From: Streptococcus mutans
GTDB lineage: Bacteria; Bacillota; Bacilli; Lactobacillales; Streptococcaceae
NCBI RefSeq assembly: GCF_006739205.1
Contig: NZ_AP019720.1
Location: 1-64,000 of the forward strand
Direction: 5' to 3'
DNA: 64,000 nt
Under the pieces are notes generated by a model, which saw nothing but the letters and a program-made list of their open reading frames with translations, searched no databases and was not told the DNA's origin. Position 1 is the first letter of the stretch, and each line of letters begins with the position of its first letter. This document shows positions 9,429-23,463 of the stretch, in pieces. A program made the translations under genes and the position numbers.

Positions 9429-10664
9429 ATGAAAAAGCTATTAGCCATAATGTTAATGTTTGTTTTTTCTACTCCTATTTTTGTTATTAGCACAGAAAAA
9501 AAGCCTATAGCATTTTTTGATAAAATACCAACCAACCCGAATCTCTATCATGACGTTTCCAGCTTTTCAACTGCTGATTTAACTGGTAAGGTTCAAAAAA
9601 TAAAACTTGGTTCTAAATTTAAAATTATGTCTCTTATTACCAATAAGGCAAAAACACCAGTCTTTAAGCTATCCAATGGTCGTTTCATTAGGGCAAGTCA
9701 TGATAATGTTTATGAAGATATTGTTCTTCGACGAGAAAATGTTAAGGGAAGCTACTGGTTAAAAAAGACATTTACCGTTTATCAAACACCTTATGTTGCA
9801 GGAACAAAAATAGCTAATACCAAACTAACGAATTATAACAAGGTACATATTTCCCAAAAAGCTATTACTAAGCACGGTATCTATTTAAAAGCTGACGGCC
9901 AGGGTTGGATTAATGAAAAGGATTTAACTGTTCAAGATAACCGAATGGAAAAGGTACAAGCTTTACTGACTAGAAAGTATAATAAACCCAATTATTCTAT
10001 TTATGTAAAACAGTTAAAAACGCGAAAAACAGCTGGAATAAATGAAGATAAATCAATGTATTCTGCTAGTGTAACTAAATTGCCAATTCTATATTTTATT
10101 GAAAAACAGATAAAGGATAGTAGGGTTAAACTAACTGATAAGTTTAAGTATATTGAACAAGTTAACCAGTTTAAAGGAGCTTATAAGGTAGAAGGTAGTG
10201 GTGAAATGCCTAAAAAAGCTGACAATAAATACTATACTGTTGATAGTCTTTTAAAAGCTGTTGCTCAGCATTCAGATAATGTTGCTAGTAATATTTTAGG
10301 TTACTATATTGCCCATCAGTACGATAAAACTTATCAAAAAACGGTTTTAAGGGTTGCAGATGTTAAGTGGAACATGGAAAGCCGTAATGTTTCCTCTAAA
10401 ACAGCAGCAAATGTTATGGAAGCACTTTATTCCCAAAAGTGTCCTGTTATAAGCTACTTAACTTCAACAGAATTTGATAATACACGCATTTCACGTGATA
10501 TTTCAGTTCCTGTAGCTCATAAAATTGGAGACGCTTACGATTATAAGCATGATGTTGCTATTATTTATGCTGACCAACCTTTTATCTTATCAATTTTTAC
10601 AGATAAATCATCTTATGAAGACATATCAGCTATAGCTGATGATGTCTATGGTATTTTAAAATGA
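9429..10664 (+). CDS. Exported serine hydrolase with class A beta-lactamase fold
   Basis: This is a 411-residue exported protein conserved between divIC and tilS in streptococci. An N-terminal hydrophobic segment (about residues 3-21) acts as signal peptide or anchor. SH3-like sequence follows in the first half. The C-terminal half carries beta-lactamase/PBP-type motifs: S214-x-x-K217 (SVTK), S282-D-N284 and K365-I-G367. It is unlikely to be a resistance enzyme; a cell-wall role is more plausible by location. AGGAGG precedes the ATG, and the stop overlaps the tilS start by 4 bases. Confidence 0.85.
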   Translation: MKKLLAIMLMFVFSTPIFVISTEKKPIAFFDKIPTNPNLYHDVSSFSTADLTGKVQKIKLGSKFKIMSLITNKAKTPVFKLSNGRFIRASHDNVYEDIVLRRENVKGSYWLKKTFTVYQTPYVAGTKIANTKLTNYNKVHISQKAITKHGIYLKADGQGWINEKDLTVQDNRMEKVQALLTRKYNKPNYSIYVKQLKTRKTAGINEDKSMYSASVTKLPILYFIEKQIKDSRVKLTDKFKYIEQVNQFKGAYKVEGSGEMPKKADNKYYTVDSLLKAVAQHSDNVASNILGYYIAHQYDKTYQKTVLRVADVKWNMESRNVSSKTAANVMEALYSQKCPVISYLTSTEFDNTRISRDISVPVAHKIGDAYDYKHDVAIIYADQPFILSIFTDKSSYEDISAIADDVYGILK

Positions 10665-11932
10665 CTTATGAAAAAGTGTTAAAGTATGTTCAAGAGAAAA
10701 AATTTTTTGAGACGCATTATAATATTCTAATAGCTGTATCAGGTGGGGTAGATTCGATGAATTTGCTGCACTTTTTGCATATTTACCAGAAAAAACTGCA
10801 AATTAGAATAGCTATAGCTCATGTGAATCACAAACAGAGACCACAAGCTGATGAAGAAGAAATTTATCTTAAAAATTGGGCACGAGACAATCATATTCCT
10901 TTTTATACTGCTGTTTTTAAGGGAATTTTTTCAGAAAAAAAGGCGCGTGATTTTCGTTATACTTTTTTCAAAAATATAATGAAAGAGCATGGATATACAG
11001 CTCTTGTTACGGCTCATCATGCTAATGATCAGGCTGAGACAGTCTTTTTACGTTTACTCAGAGGATCACGCTTACGATATTTGACTGGTATTAAAGAAAT
11101 TCAGGAGTTTGGCAATGGCCAACTGATTCGTCCTTTTTTAAAATTTCACAAGAAGGAACTACCAAATATTTTCCATTTTGATGATGATTCAAATCAAGGA
11201 AATTCTTATCTTAGAAATAGAATCAGAAATCATTACTTGCCTATTTTGACACAGGAAAATCCTAAATTAAGTCAGCATTTAATCCAAATGAGTGAAGAAA
11301 CAAATCTCCTTTTCAAGGCTTTTTCAGATTTAACCTCGCAATTAGATATTCAAGATTGTCAAATTTTTAGAAGTCAAAGTGAGGCAATACAGTACTTTTT
11401 ATTGCAGAACTATCTAAGAAAATTTCCAAATTTAGAAGTCAGCAAAGCTCAATTTGATAATTTGCTTCATATTCTGAAAACAAAAGATTATTACTATGAT
11501 TATTTAAAAAATAATTACTATTTGAAAAAAGACAAAAAAAGGTTCAAAATTTGTAAAATAGGTCCTGAGACGGATAGATTTGAAGGCGAAAAAGTATTAG
11601 AATATGGCAGTATGGTCAAATATGGTCAGTACATTTTCTCTTTTCAAGAGGGTTCAGATTCAAAAAAAGGAATCCCTGTAAAAAATGATTTTCCTATTAT
11701 TATAAGACGCCGTAAGCCTGGGGACAAAATCAAATTAGGAAGTCATTCTAAAAAATTGCGACGTTTATTTATAGATGAAAAAATTCCTATTTTTAAACGT
11801 TCAAATGCTATTATTGTTGAACAAGATAGCGATATTATATTAATTCTTTTAGATGGAGTTACTTATTTGAGAAAAGGTTTTAAAGATGATATAATGAAAG
11901 GCAGACTGTATATTCAAAATAGAAATTGGTGA
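10661..11932 (+). CDS. tilS: tRNA(Ile)-lysidine synthase
   Basis: TilS converts the wobble C of the CAU anticodon of tRNA-Ile2 to lysidine, so that it reads AUA and is charged with Ile. The PP-loop motif SGGVDS is at residues 27-32, with HVNHKQR and TAHHANDQAET further on. The C-terminal TilS substrate-binding domain has RRRKPGDKI and KKLRRLFID. The 423-residue length is normal. It overlaps the serine-hydrolase gene by 4 bases and leaves 3 bases before hpt, so the three are co-transcribed. A probable substrate tRNA is at 22772. Confidence 0.96.
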   Translation: MTYEKVLKYVQEKKFFETHYNILIAVSGGVDSMNLLHFLHIYQKKLQIRIAIAHVNHKQRPQADEEEIYLKNWARDNHIPFYTAVFKGIFSEKKARDFRYTFFKNIMKEHGYTALVTAHHANDQAETVFLRLLRGSRLRYLTGIKEIQEFGNGQLIRPFLKFHKKELPNIFHFDDDSNQGNSYLRNRIRNHYLPILTQENPKLSQHLIQMSEETNLLFKAFSDLTSQLDIQDCQIFRSQSEAIQYFLLQNYLRKFPNLEVSKAQFDNLLHILKTKDYYYDYLKNNYYLKKDKKRFKICKIGPETDRFEGEKVLEYGSMVKYGQYIFSFQEGSDSKKGIPVKNDFPIIIRRRKPGDKIKLGSHSKKLRRLFIDEKIPIFKRSNAIIVEQDSDIILILLDGVTYLRKGFKDDIMKGRLYIQNRNW

Positions 11933-11935
11933 GAA

Positions 11936-12478
11936 ATGCTTGAACAGAATATTAAGAAAGTTCTCTATTCTGAAGAGGAAATCATTGTTAAAACAAAAGA
12001 ATTAGGTGCTCAGTTAACCAAAGATTATGCTGGTAAAAATCCGCTTTTAGTGGGTGTTTTAAAAGGTTCTGTCCCTTTTATGGCTGAGTTAATGAAACAT
12101 ATTGATACTCATATTGAGATTGATTTCATGGTCGTATCAAGTTACCATGGCGGAACCACGAGTAGTGGTGAAGTGAAGATTTTAAAAGATGTTGATACTA
12201 ACATTGAAAATCGCGATGTTATCTTTATTGAAGACATTATTGATACAGGCCGAACCTTGAAATATCTACGTGATATGTTCAAGTATCGTCAAGCAAATTC
12301 TGTGAGGATTGCCACATTATTTGACAAACCAGAAGGTCGTGTTGTTGATATTGACGCGGATTATGTTTGTTATAAAGTGCCTAATGAATTTATTGTTGGT
12401 TTTGGATTAGATTATGCTGAAAACTATCGTAATCTTCCTTATGTAGGAGTCTTAAAAGAAGACGTTTATTCAAAATAA
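11936..12478 (+). CDS. hpt: Hypoxanthine-guanine phosphoribosyltransferase
   Basis: Hpt salvages hypoxanthine and guanine with PRPP to give IMP and GMP. The PRPP-binding loop EDIIDTGRT is at residues 99-107, and [11 protein letters not shown] supplies the N-terminal PPi loop. The 180-residue size is standard. It sits between tilS and ftsH, as in many Firmicutes. It is functionally connected to the de novo purine cluster from 31.6 kb and to prs at 26.3 kb. Confidence 0.97.
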   Translation: MLEQNIKKVLYSEEEIIVKTKELGAQLTKDYAGKNPLLVGVLKGSVPFMAELMKHIDTHIEIDFMVVSSYHGGTTSSGEVKILKDVDTNIENRDVIFIEDIIDTGRTLKYLRDMFKYRQANSVRIATLFDKPEGRVVDIDADYVCYKVPNEFIVGFGLDYAENYRNLPYVGVLKEDVYSK

Positions 12479-12499
12479 GAAAAAGGTTTTAATTAATAT

Positions 12500-14470
12500 A
12501 TGAAAAATAATCGAAATAATGGATTTGTTAGAAATTCTCTTGTTTATATCATATTGATTTTAGCTATTGTGACAGGTTTTCAATATTTTTTTAGAGGAAC
12601 AGGTTCACAAAGTGAAAAAATTAGTTATACAACTCTCGTTAAACGCGTCAAATCGGGTGATATAAAATCAATTACTTACCAACCAAGTGGCAGTATCGTC
12701 CAAGTAACAGGTGATTACACAAAGTCTCGGGAAATTAAAACTAACAGTGACTTAGCTTTTTTCAACGGGACAACAACAAAAGTTAAAAAGTTTACCTCAA
12801 TTGTCCTTCCTAATAGTACTTCTATTGAAAAAATTGAAAAATTAGCAGAAGATAAAGGAACTAAAATTTCTGTTAAACAAGAGAGTTCAAGCGGAGCTTG
12901 GATCTCCTTCTTAATGAGCTTCTTGCCAATTCTCATAATGATCTTCTTCTTCACTATGATGTTAAATCAAAGTGGCGGCGGTGCCCGTGGTGCCATGAGT
13001 TTTGGTAAAAATAAAGCTCGTTCTTCTTCTAAAAGTGATGTTAAGGTTCGATTCTCAGATGTTGCTGGTGCAGAAGAAGAAAAACAAGAACTTATTGAAG
13101 TTGTTGATTTTCTAAAAGATCCTAAACGTTATAAGGCTTTAGGTGCTCGTATTCCAGCCGGTGTTCTGCTTGAAGGCCCTCCAGGAACAGGAAAAACACT
13201 TCTTGCTAAAGCAGTAGCCGGTGAAGCTGGTGTTCCGTTCTTCTCTATTTCTGGTTCTGACTTTGTTGAAATGTTTGTTGGGGTTGGTGCTAGCCGCGTT
13301 CGTTCATTATTTGAAGATGCTAAGAAAGCAGAGCGTGCCATTATCTTTATTGATGAAATTGATGCGGTCGGTCGTCGCCGTGGCGCTGGTATGGGCGGCG
13401 GAAATGATGAACGCGAACAAACACTTAACCAACTGTTGATTGAAATGGATGGTTTTGAAGGTAATGAAAATATTATTGTTATTGCAGCAACCAACCGTAG
13501 TGATGTCTTGGATCCAGCCCTTCTTCGTCCAGGTCGTTTTGACCGTAAAGTTCTTGTTGGTCAACCAGATGTTAAAGGTCGTGAAGCGATTTTACGTGTT
13601 CATGCTAAAAACAAACCTCTAGCTAGTGATGTTAATCTAAAAGTTGTTGCGCAACAAACACCAGGTTTTGTAGGTGCTGATTTAGAAAATGTTCTGAATG
13701 AAGCTGCTCTTGTTGCTGCCCGTCGCAGTAAAAAAATTATTGATGCCAGTGATATTGATGAAGCAGAAGATCGCGTTATTGCAGGCCCGTCTAAGAAAGA
13801 TAAGACTGTTTCTGAACATGAACGTCAGATGATTGCCTACCACGAAGCTGGACATACCATTGTAGGACTTGTTTTATCGAATGCACGAGTTGTTCATAAA
13901 GTTACTATTGTTCCTCGTGGTCGAGCTGGCGGTTACATGATTGCTCTTCCAAAAGAAGATCAAAATCTCTTATCAAAAAGTGATTTGAAGGAACAGTTAG
14001 CTGGACTGATGGGAGGACGTGTCGCAGAAGAAATTATCTTCAATGCTCAAACAACAGGTGCTTCAAATGACTTTGAACAAGCCACTCAATTGGCACGATC
14101 AATGGTAACAGAATATGGTATGAGTGAAAAGCTCGGTCCAGTTCAATATGAAGGTAATCATTCAATGATGCCAGGACAATTTGCATCAGAAAAGACTTAT
14201 TCAGCACAAACAGCCCTTCTTATTGATGAAGAAGTTCGTGAACTTCTTAATGAAGCTCGCAATAAGGCAGCTGGAATTATCAATGATAATCGTGAAACGC
14301 ATAAATTAATTGCAGAAGCGCTTCTTAAATATGAAACTTTGGATGCAGCGCAAATTAAATCTATTTATGAGACTGGTAAGATGCCTGAAAAATCAGAGGA
14401 TTCAAAGGATGCACATGCGCTTTCTTATGATGAAATAAAAGAAAAAATGTCTGAAGATAATACTGATTAA
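12500..14470 (+). CDS. ftsH: ATP-dependent zinc metalloprotease FtsH
   Basis: FtsH is a membrane-anchored hexameric AAA+ protease that degrades damaged membrane proteins and regulators. Two membrane segments are visible (about residues 12-28 and 132-153). The AAA domain has Walker A GPPGTGKT at 226-233, Walker [12 protein letters not shown], and the second region of homology [20 protein letters not shown]. The zinc site HEAGH is at 448-452. The 656-residue length is typical. A 19-bp-stem terminator lies about 130 bases downstream. Confidence 0.98.
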   Translation: MKNNRNNGFVRNSLVYIILILAIVTGFQYFFRGTGSQSEKISYTTLVKRVKSGDIKSITYQPSGSIVQVTGDYTKSREIKTNSDLAFFNGTTTKVKKFTSIVLPNSTSIEKIEKLAEDKGTKISVKQESSSGAWISFLMSFLPILIMIFFFTMMLNQSGGGARGAMSFGKNKARSSSKSDVKVRFSDVAGAEEEKQELIEVVDFLKDPKRYKALGARIPAGVLLEGPPGTGKTLLAKAVAGEAGVPFFSISGSDFVEMFVGVGASRVRSLFEDAKKAERAIIFIDEIDAVGRRRGAGMGGGNDEREQTLNQLLIEMDGFEGNENIIVIAATNRSDVLDPALLRPGRFDRKVLVGQPDVKGREAILRVHAKNKPLASDVNLKVVAQQTPGFVGADLENVLNEAALVAARRSKKIIDASDIDEAEDRVIAGPSKKDKTVSEHERQMIAYHEAGHTIVGLVLSNARVVHKVTIVPRGRAGGYMIALPKEDQNLLSKSDLKEQLAGLMGGRVAEEIIFNAQTTGASNDFEQATQLARSMVTEYGMSEKLGPVQYEGNHSMMPGQFASEKTYSAQTALLIDEEVRELLNEARNKAAGIINDNRETHKLIAEALLKYETLDAAQIKSIYETGKMPEKSEDSKDAHALSYDEIKEKMSEDNTD

Positions 14471-14598
14471 TGGGTCTTGTTAAAAACCAACCAATAAGGA
14501 TTGGAATAGGAATATTAGAGCTTATCAAACACTCAGCTTAATATTTATTAACCATAGAGGGTTACCATTCATTGATTGGCATAACTAACAATATTAAT

Positions 14599-14648
14599 AA
14601 GGGGATTTGGTTTTATACTATTATAAAACCAAATCCCCTTTAATTTTG
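14599..14648 (+). terminator. Strong terminator downstream of ftsH
   Basis: A perfect 19-bp inverted repeat, AAGGGGATTTGGTTTTATA at 14599-14617 and its complement at 14622-14640, has a 4-base loop and is followed by TTAATTTTGTTG. It closes the rqcP-ftsH operon. The flanking 14471-14957 stretch holds no convincing gene; the frame open from 14769 into the permease is probably non-coding at its 5' end. Confidence 0.85.
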
Positions 14649-14957
14649 TTGTAATTTATCGGATGTTATAGAAAGATAAAATTTTAAGATTCTAGGAGGG
14701 TTCCTTTTTTGACACAATCCACGCCCGTGTTTAATTAAGATTTGAAATTTTAAACTCAAATATTCCGAATGGTAGAAAGTTTCATTCAAGGTTTGAGTCG
14801 CTCGCCAATGCCAATAAAAGAAATAATCTTTAATTTGCAGGGTTTAAAAAAGTTTACCTACATTTTACACAATTTCCCAACTGTTTTTTGCCGTTTAAAT
14901 TTACAGAGGTCTACTGACTATGGTAAACTAATAAGGCTGTTAATAAAGTTAGGAGAA

Positions 14958-16373
14958 ATGATGACTATTTTCAGAAAGAAGAATACTAATTTAGATAAAA
15001 CAGAAATGAAACGTCACTTTAAAGTAATTGATCTAATTTTTCTTGGATTAGGATCAATGGTTGGAACAGGAATTTTTACAATTACTGGTATTGGTGCAGC
15101 TAAGTATGCGGGTCCTGCTTTGATTATTTCAATTATTGTTTCGGCAATTGCCGTTGGAATTTCTGCACTTTTCTATGCTGAATTTACTTCTCGAATACCT
15201 GCAAATGGTGGAGCTTACAGCTACTTATATGCTACTTTGGGAGAATTTCCCGCTTGGTTAGCTGGTTGGTACATTATTATGGAATTTCTTACTGCAATTT
15301 CAAGTGTAGCATCTGGTTGGGGAAGTTATTTCAAGGGATTGTTATCAAGCTATGGTATTGAATTACCATCTTTGCTTAATGGTACTTTTAATCCAGCTAA
15401 AAATAATTACATTGACTTGCTTCCTGCCTTAGTCATTTTTTTAGTCACAGGAATCGTGTTATTAAATTCTAAAATTGCCTTACGCTTTAATAGTAGTTTA
15501 GTTGTAATGAAATTTTCTGCCTTAGCCCTTTTTATAATTATTGGATTGTTTTATATAAAACCTGAAAATTGGTCTAATTTTGCACCTTTTGGTTTTGGAA
15601 AAATTTATGGTGGACAAACTGGAATAATGGCTGGCGCTTCTTTGATGTTTTTTGCATTTTTGGGGTTTGAATCTATTTCAATGGCAGTGGATGAAGTTCA
15701 AAAACCACAAAAAAATATTCCCAAAGGTATTATTGCTTCTTTAACGATTGTTACCATTCTTTATGTTAGTGTTACTCTTGTATTAACTGGTATTGTTCAT
15801 TATTCTAAATTAAATGTTGCCGATGCAGTTGCCTTTGCACTTCGTCAAGCGGGTTTGGTATGGGCAGCAAACTATATTTCAGTTGTTGCGATTCTGACTC
15901 TTATAACAGTTTGCATTTCTATGACTTTTGCTTTAGCTAGAACCGTTTATAGTATTAGTCGTGATGGATTATTGCCAAAACAACTCGGCATTGTTACCAA
16001 ACATAGCAAGGTTCCGAAAAATGCTACTCTTCTTGTTGGTTTTGCTTCTATGATTTGTGCTGGAGTTTTTCCGCTTTCTAGCATTGCAGAATTTTTAAAT
16101 ATTTGTACCCTAGCTTATCTTATTATGTTGGCCATTGCTATTATCAAGCTCAGAAAAGATCAGGGACAACCTAAAATTGGAGAATTCAAAACACCATTTA
16201 TCCCATTTTTACCTATTGTTTCTATAGTTATATGCTTATCTCTTATGAGTCAATATAAGTCTGTCACTTGGATTGCATTTGGAATCAGTACATCTATAGG
16301 TTTCTTAATTTACTTTGCATATGGCTATAGACATTCAACTATTTTCATAAAAAATAATCCAAAAATTAGATAG
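14958..16373 (+). CDS. APC-family amino acid permease
   Basis: This is a polytopic cytoplasmic-membrane amino acid transporter of the APC superfamily. The N-terminal signature GLGSMVGTGIFTITGIGA marks the first helix, and about 12 hydrophobic segments follow. The class resembles the cationic amino acid/basic permease group (YfnA-like); the substrate is not deducible. The frame is open from 14769, but I chose 14958 (or the adjacent ATG at 14961) because AGGAG lies at 14951-14955 and family homology starts only after it. It stands alone between ftsH and the rRNA operon. Confidence 0.9.
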   Translation: MMTIFRKKNTNLDKTEMKRHFKVIDLIFLGLGSMVGTGIFTITGIGAAKYAGPALIISIIVSAIAVGISALFYAEFTSRIPANGGAYSYLYATLGEFPAWLAGWYIIMEFLTAISSVASGWGSYFKGLLSSYGIELPSLLNGTFNPAKNNYIDLLPALVIFLVTGIVLLNSKIALRFNSSLVVMKFSALALFIIIGLFYIKPENWSNFAPFGFGKIYGGQTGIMAGASLMFFAFLGFESISMAVDEVQKPQKNIPKGIIASLTIVTILYVSVTLVLTGIVHYSKLNVADAVAFALRQAGLVWAANYISVVAILTLITVCISMTFALARTVYSISRDGLLPKQLGIVTKHSKVPKNATLLVGFASMICAGVFPLSSIAEFLNICTLAYLIMLAIAIIKLRKDQGQPKIGEFKTPFIPFLPIVSIVICLSLMSQYKSVTWIAFGISTSIGFLIYFAYGYRHSTIFIKNNPKIR

Positions 16374-16508
16374 ACCTTTTGGTAAATAGTCATAGGTAAT
16401 GCCGAGTTTTCTGCTAGATTTGGTATTATTTTTAACCAAAAATGAAACCTTGTCTATCTCTTTACCAAATGATCTCAGTTAAAACAGAAAAAAAGCGAGA
16501 AAAGCTAT

Positions 16509-16537
16509 TGACAAAGGGGGGAAGAGCTGGTAGAATA
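16509..16537 (+). promoter_or_regulatory. rRNA operon promoter
   Basis: A consensus TTGACA (-35) at 16509-16514 and TAGAAT (-10) at 16532-16537 are separated by exactly 17 bases, about 150 bases before the 16S gene. The leader between holds TGAAAACTGAACA, which resembles the boxA antitermination region. This is the only strong promoter before the rRNA genes. Confidence 0.85.
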
Positions 16538-16689
16538 AAGAAGTTGTCTCAGAAAGAGGCAGAGCCCTTTGAAAACTGAACAAGAAGACGAACCAACCAA
16601 AGTGCAGGGTGACATAAAGAAATGTGACCTGTCAAAGAACGAAACATAAATCTGTCAGTGGACAGTAATGAGAAAGAACTCAAACGATT

Positions 16690-18250
<1,561 letters not shown>

Positions 18251-18304
18251 AAAAACGCAAAGCACATTAGGGGGAACTTCTTGTTTAGTTTTGAGAGGGT
18301 AAGT

Positions 18305-18377
18305 GGGGCCTTAGCTCAGCTGGGAGAGCGCCTGCTTTGCACGCAGGAGGTCAGCGGTTCGATCCCGCTAGGCTCCA
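18305..18377 (+). tRNA. tRNA-Ala (TGC) in the 16S-23S spacer
   Basis: A 73-nt cloverleaf with anticodon TGC (CTTTGCACG loop), acceptor GGGGCCT/AGGCTCC and discriminator A. A single tRNA-Ala in the internal spacer is the streptococcal arrangement. Confidence 0.97.
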
Positions 18378-18633
18378 TTAAAACAGGATACTAACAGACG
18401 GTTCGCTTGCGAATACTTCTGTAGAAGATTATCTATTTTTCTAAGAAGTCAGTCTGGAGTTCAACTTCATATCTTGTTTAAGACAAGGAAGTCTATAAAA
18501 TCCACTTAGGATATGTTAAGTATCCTAGAGATGGTTCATTGACAATTGAATAGCTAGTAAAAGCCCTATAGCGCAGCTATAGGGAAACAAAAAAGAAACC
18601 GAGACGCTGAAAAGCCAGAGAAACGAGAAATAA

Positions 18634-21536
<2,903 letters not shown>

Positions 21537-21716
21537 ATAAGTGACTAAGGGCGTAAAATCCGCCTGAAAAATAGGAAATGGGTGCAGTGTTTGATGGACA
21601 CCAGACCATTTCTCTTTTTTCCAAGGATTTAGCCCGAGTACCATTTTTTAAAGAAAGCAGGCGCAGCGTCGGTTTCAGTGGCTAGCTATTCAATCGTGAG
21701 TGAGCGATCACGCTTG

Positions 21717-21832
21717 TTAAGTGATGATAGCCTAGGGGAGACACCTGTACCCATGCCGAACACAGCAGTTAAGCCCTAGCACGCCTGAAGTAGTTGGGGG
21801 TTGCCCCCTGTGAGATAGGGTCATCGCTTAGC
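21717..21832 (+). rRNA. rrf: 5S ribosomal RNA
   Basis: A 116-nt gene starts TTAAGTGATGATAGCC and ends GGTCATCGCTTAGC, with the conserved CCGAACACAGCAGTTAAG core. It closes the rRNA operon and leads directly into a tRNA array. Confidence 0.96.
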
Positions 21833-21836
21833 AAGA

Positions 21837-21909
21837 GGGAGTTTAGCTCAGTTGGGAGAGCATCTGCCTTACAAGCAGAGGGTCAGCGGTTCGAGCCCGT
21901 TAACTCCCA
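21837..21909 (+). tRNA. tRNA-Val (TAC)
   Basis: A 73-nt cloverleaf with anticodon TAC, first of the array behind 5S rRNA. CCA is not encoded. Confidence 0.97.
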
Positions 21910-21938
21910 TAACTAAGTAACTAAAGTGATTAGTTAGA

Positions 21939-22011
21939 GGTCCCGTGGTGTAGCGGTTATCACGTCGCCCTGTCACGGCGAAGATCGCGGGTTCGATTCC
22001 CGTCGGGACCG
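21939..22011 (+). tRNA. tRNA-Asp (GTC)
   Basis: A 73-nt cloverleaf with anticodon GTC; discriminator G, as expected for Asp. Confidence 0.97.
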
Positions 22012-22038
22012 TCTTTTTCTGAAAAGAGAGGGATCATC

Positions 22039-22111
22039 GACTCGTTAGCTCAGTTGGTAGAGCATTTGACTTTTAATCAAAGGGTCACTGGTTCGAGCCC
22101 AGTACGGGTCA
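22039..22111 (+). tRNA. tRNA-Lys (TTT)
   Basis: A 73-nt cloverleaf with anticodon TTT (ACTTTTAAT loop). Confidence 0.97.
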
Positions 22112-22120
22112 TCAAGAGAT

Positions 22121-22202
22121 GCGGGTGTGGCGGAATTGGCAGACGCACCAGATTTAGGATCTGGCGCTTAAGGGCGTGGGGGTTCAAGTCCCTTCACCCG
22201 CA
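22121..22202 (+). tRNA. tRNA-Leu (TAG)
   Basis: An 82-nt class II tRNA with long variable arm and anticodon TAG. Confidence 0.96.
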
Positions 22203-22216
22203 TATAGAGGAGATAG

Positions 22217-22289
22217 GCCGGCTTAGCTCAGTTGGTAGAGCATCTGATTTGTAATCAGAGGGTCGCGTGTTCAAGTCATGTAGCCGGCA
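22217..22289 (+). tRNA. tRNA-Thr (TGT)
   Basis: A 73-nt cloverleaf with anticodon TGT; acceptor GCCGGCT/AGCCGGC. Confidence 0.97.
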
Positions 22290-22291
22290 TT

Positions 22292-22363
22292 GCGAACGTA
22301 GTTCAGTGGTAGAACATCACCTTGCCAAGGTGGGGGTCGCGGGTTCGAATCCCGTCGTTCGCT
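22292..22363 (+). tRNA. tRNA-Gly (GCC)
   Basis: A 72-nt cloverleaf with anticodon GCC; only 2 bases separate it from tRNA-Thr. Confidence 0.97.
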
Positions 22364-22370
22364 TTAGGAG

Positions 22371-22456
22371 GCCGGGGTGGCGGAACTGGCAGACGCACAG
22401 GACTTAAAATCCTGCGAAGGGGAACCTTCGTACCGGTTCGATTCCGGTCCTCGGCA
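22371..22456 (+). tRNA. tRNA-Leu (TAA)
   Basis: An 86-nt class II tRNA with anticodon TAA and a GAAGGGGAACCTTC variable arm. Confidence 0.96.
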
Positions 22457-22469
22457 TAAATAAGAAGGA

Positions 22470-22543
22470 GCACCCTTGGCTCAACTGGATAGAGTACCTG
22501 ACTACGAATCAGGCGGTTGCAGGTTCGAATCCTGCAGGGTGCA
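22470..22543 (+). tRNA. tRNA-Arg (ACG)
   Basis: A 74-nt cloverleaf with anticodon ACG, whose A34 is normally deaminated to inosine by TadA. Confidence 0.97.
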
Positions 22544-22595
22544 TGAGTGGGGTTAGTAAAGGACTAGCACACTTTAATGATGAGGAGAGGTTTTA

Positions 22596-22669
22596 CGGGA
22601 AGTAGCTCAGCTTGGTAGAGTACTTGGTTTGGGACCAAGGGGTCGCAGGTTCGAATCCTGTCTTCCCGA
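22596..22669 (+). tRNA. tRNA-Pro (TGG)
   Basis: A 74-nt cloverleaf with anticodon TGG. Confidence 0.97.
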
Positions 22670-22674
22670 TTATT

Positions 22675-22748
22675 GGCGGTGTAGCTCAGCTGGCTAGAGC
22701 GTCCGGTTCATACCCGGGAGGTCGGGGGTTCGATCCCCTTCGCCGCTA
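22675..22748 (+). tRNA. tRNA with CAT anticodon, probably elongator Met
   Basis: A 74-nt cloverleaf with anticodon CAT. The acceptor begins GGCGGTG, like the elongator tRNA-Met of B. subtilis as I remember it, and lacks the C4-G69/C5-G68 pairs used by TilS. Confidence 0.85.
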
Positions 22749-22771
22749 TAAATTAATTATGTGGGTGTTTT

Positions 22772-22845
22772 GGACCTTTAGCTCAGCTGGTTAGAGCACT
22801 CGGCTCATAACCGAGCGGTCGTAGGTTCGAGTCCTACAAGGTCCA
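22772..22845 (+). tRNA. tRNA with CAT anticodon, probably tRNA-Ile2 (TilS substrate)
   Basis: A 74-nt cloverleaf with anticodon CAT. The acceptor stem GGACCTT/AAGGTCC gives C4-G69 and C5-G68, pairs known as TilS recognition elements in E. coli, so this copy is likely tRNA-Ile2 reading AUA after lysidine modification. A plain gene finder would call it Met. The assignment is inference. Confidence 0.75.
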
Positions 22846-22859
22846 TATTATATCTCTGC

Positions 22860-22949
22860 GGAGGATTACCCAAGTCCGGCTGAAGGGAACGGTCTTGAAA
22901 ACCGTCAGGCGTGTAAAAGCGTGCGTGGGTTCGAATCCCACATCCTCCT
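22860..22949 (+). tRNA. tRNA-Ser (TGA)
   Basis: A 90-nt class II tRNA with anticodon TGA and a long variable arm. Confidence 0.95.
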
Positions 22950-22961
22950 TTATAGACATAT

Positions 22962-23035
<74 letters not shown>

Positions 23036-23044
23036 TAAGAGGAA

Positions 23045-23117
23045 GGCTCGGTAGCTCAGTTGGTAGAGCAATGGATTGAAGCTCCATGTGTCGGCGGTTC
23101 GATTCCGTCTCGCGCCA
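23045..23117 (+). tRNA. tRNA-Phe (GAA)
   Basis: A 73-nt cloverleaf with anticodon GAA. The acceptor stem GGCTCGG pairs with TCGCGCC with a U4-C69 mismatch and a G7-U66 wobble. I believe this form is common in streptococci, so it is probably functional. Confidence 0.93.
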
Positions 23118-23123
23118 TTTTTA

Positions 23124-23194
23124 GCGGGTGTAGTTTAGTGGTAAAACTACAGCCTTCCAAGCTGTTGTCGCGAGTTCGATTCTCGTCACCCGCT
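23124..23194 (+). tRNA. tRNA-Gly (TCC)
   Basis: A 71-nt cloverleaf with anticodon TCC. Confidence 0.96.
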
Positions 23195-23228
23195 TTTCTT
23201 TTATAAAAGATAAACCAAGCATAGGCTT

Positions 23229-23302
<74 letters not shown>

Positions 23303-23311
23303 TATATATTT

Positions 23312-23399
23312 GGAGAATTACTCAAGAGGCTGAAGAGGACGGTTTGCTAAATCGTTAGGTCGGGAAACCGGCGCGGGGGTTCGAATCCCCCATTCTCCG
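23312..23399 (+). tRNA. tRNA-Ser (GCT)
   Basis: An 88-nt class II tRNA with anticodon GCT, last of the array, followed at once by a terminator hairpin. Confidence 0.96.
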
Positions 23400-23404
23400 T
23401 AGTG

Positions 23405-23433
23405 AACGAGATTATCTATTGATATCTCGTTTT
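23405..23433 (+). terminator. Terminator of the rRNA/tRNA operon
   Basis: An 8-bp perfect stem AACGAGAT / ATCTCGTT with an 11-base loop continues into TTTAATTATA. It lies 5 bases after the last tRNA. Confidence 0.8.
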
Positions 23434-23463
23434 AATTATACGTTTGTGTGCGGGTGGGATGAG

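Noticed and set aside
14769..14957. Long 5' extension of the permease reading frame
   Set aside because: AGGAG at 14951-14955 and family homology support the start at 14958/14961; the upstream 63 codons have no permease-like sequence and probably are non-coding or an old gene scrap.
22860..22949. Possible tRNA-Sec for the TGA-anticodon class II tRNA
   Set aside because: It has the ordinary Ser acceptor length and variable arm, and no selenocysteine machinery is evident; it does not rescue the TGA at 62913.
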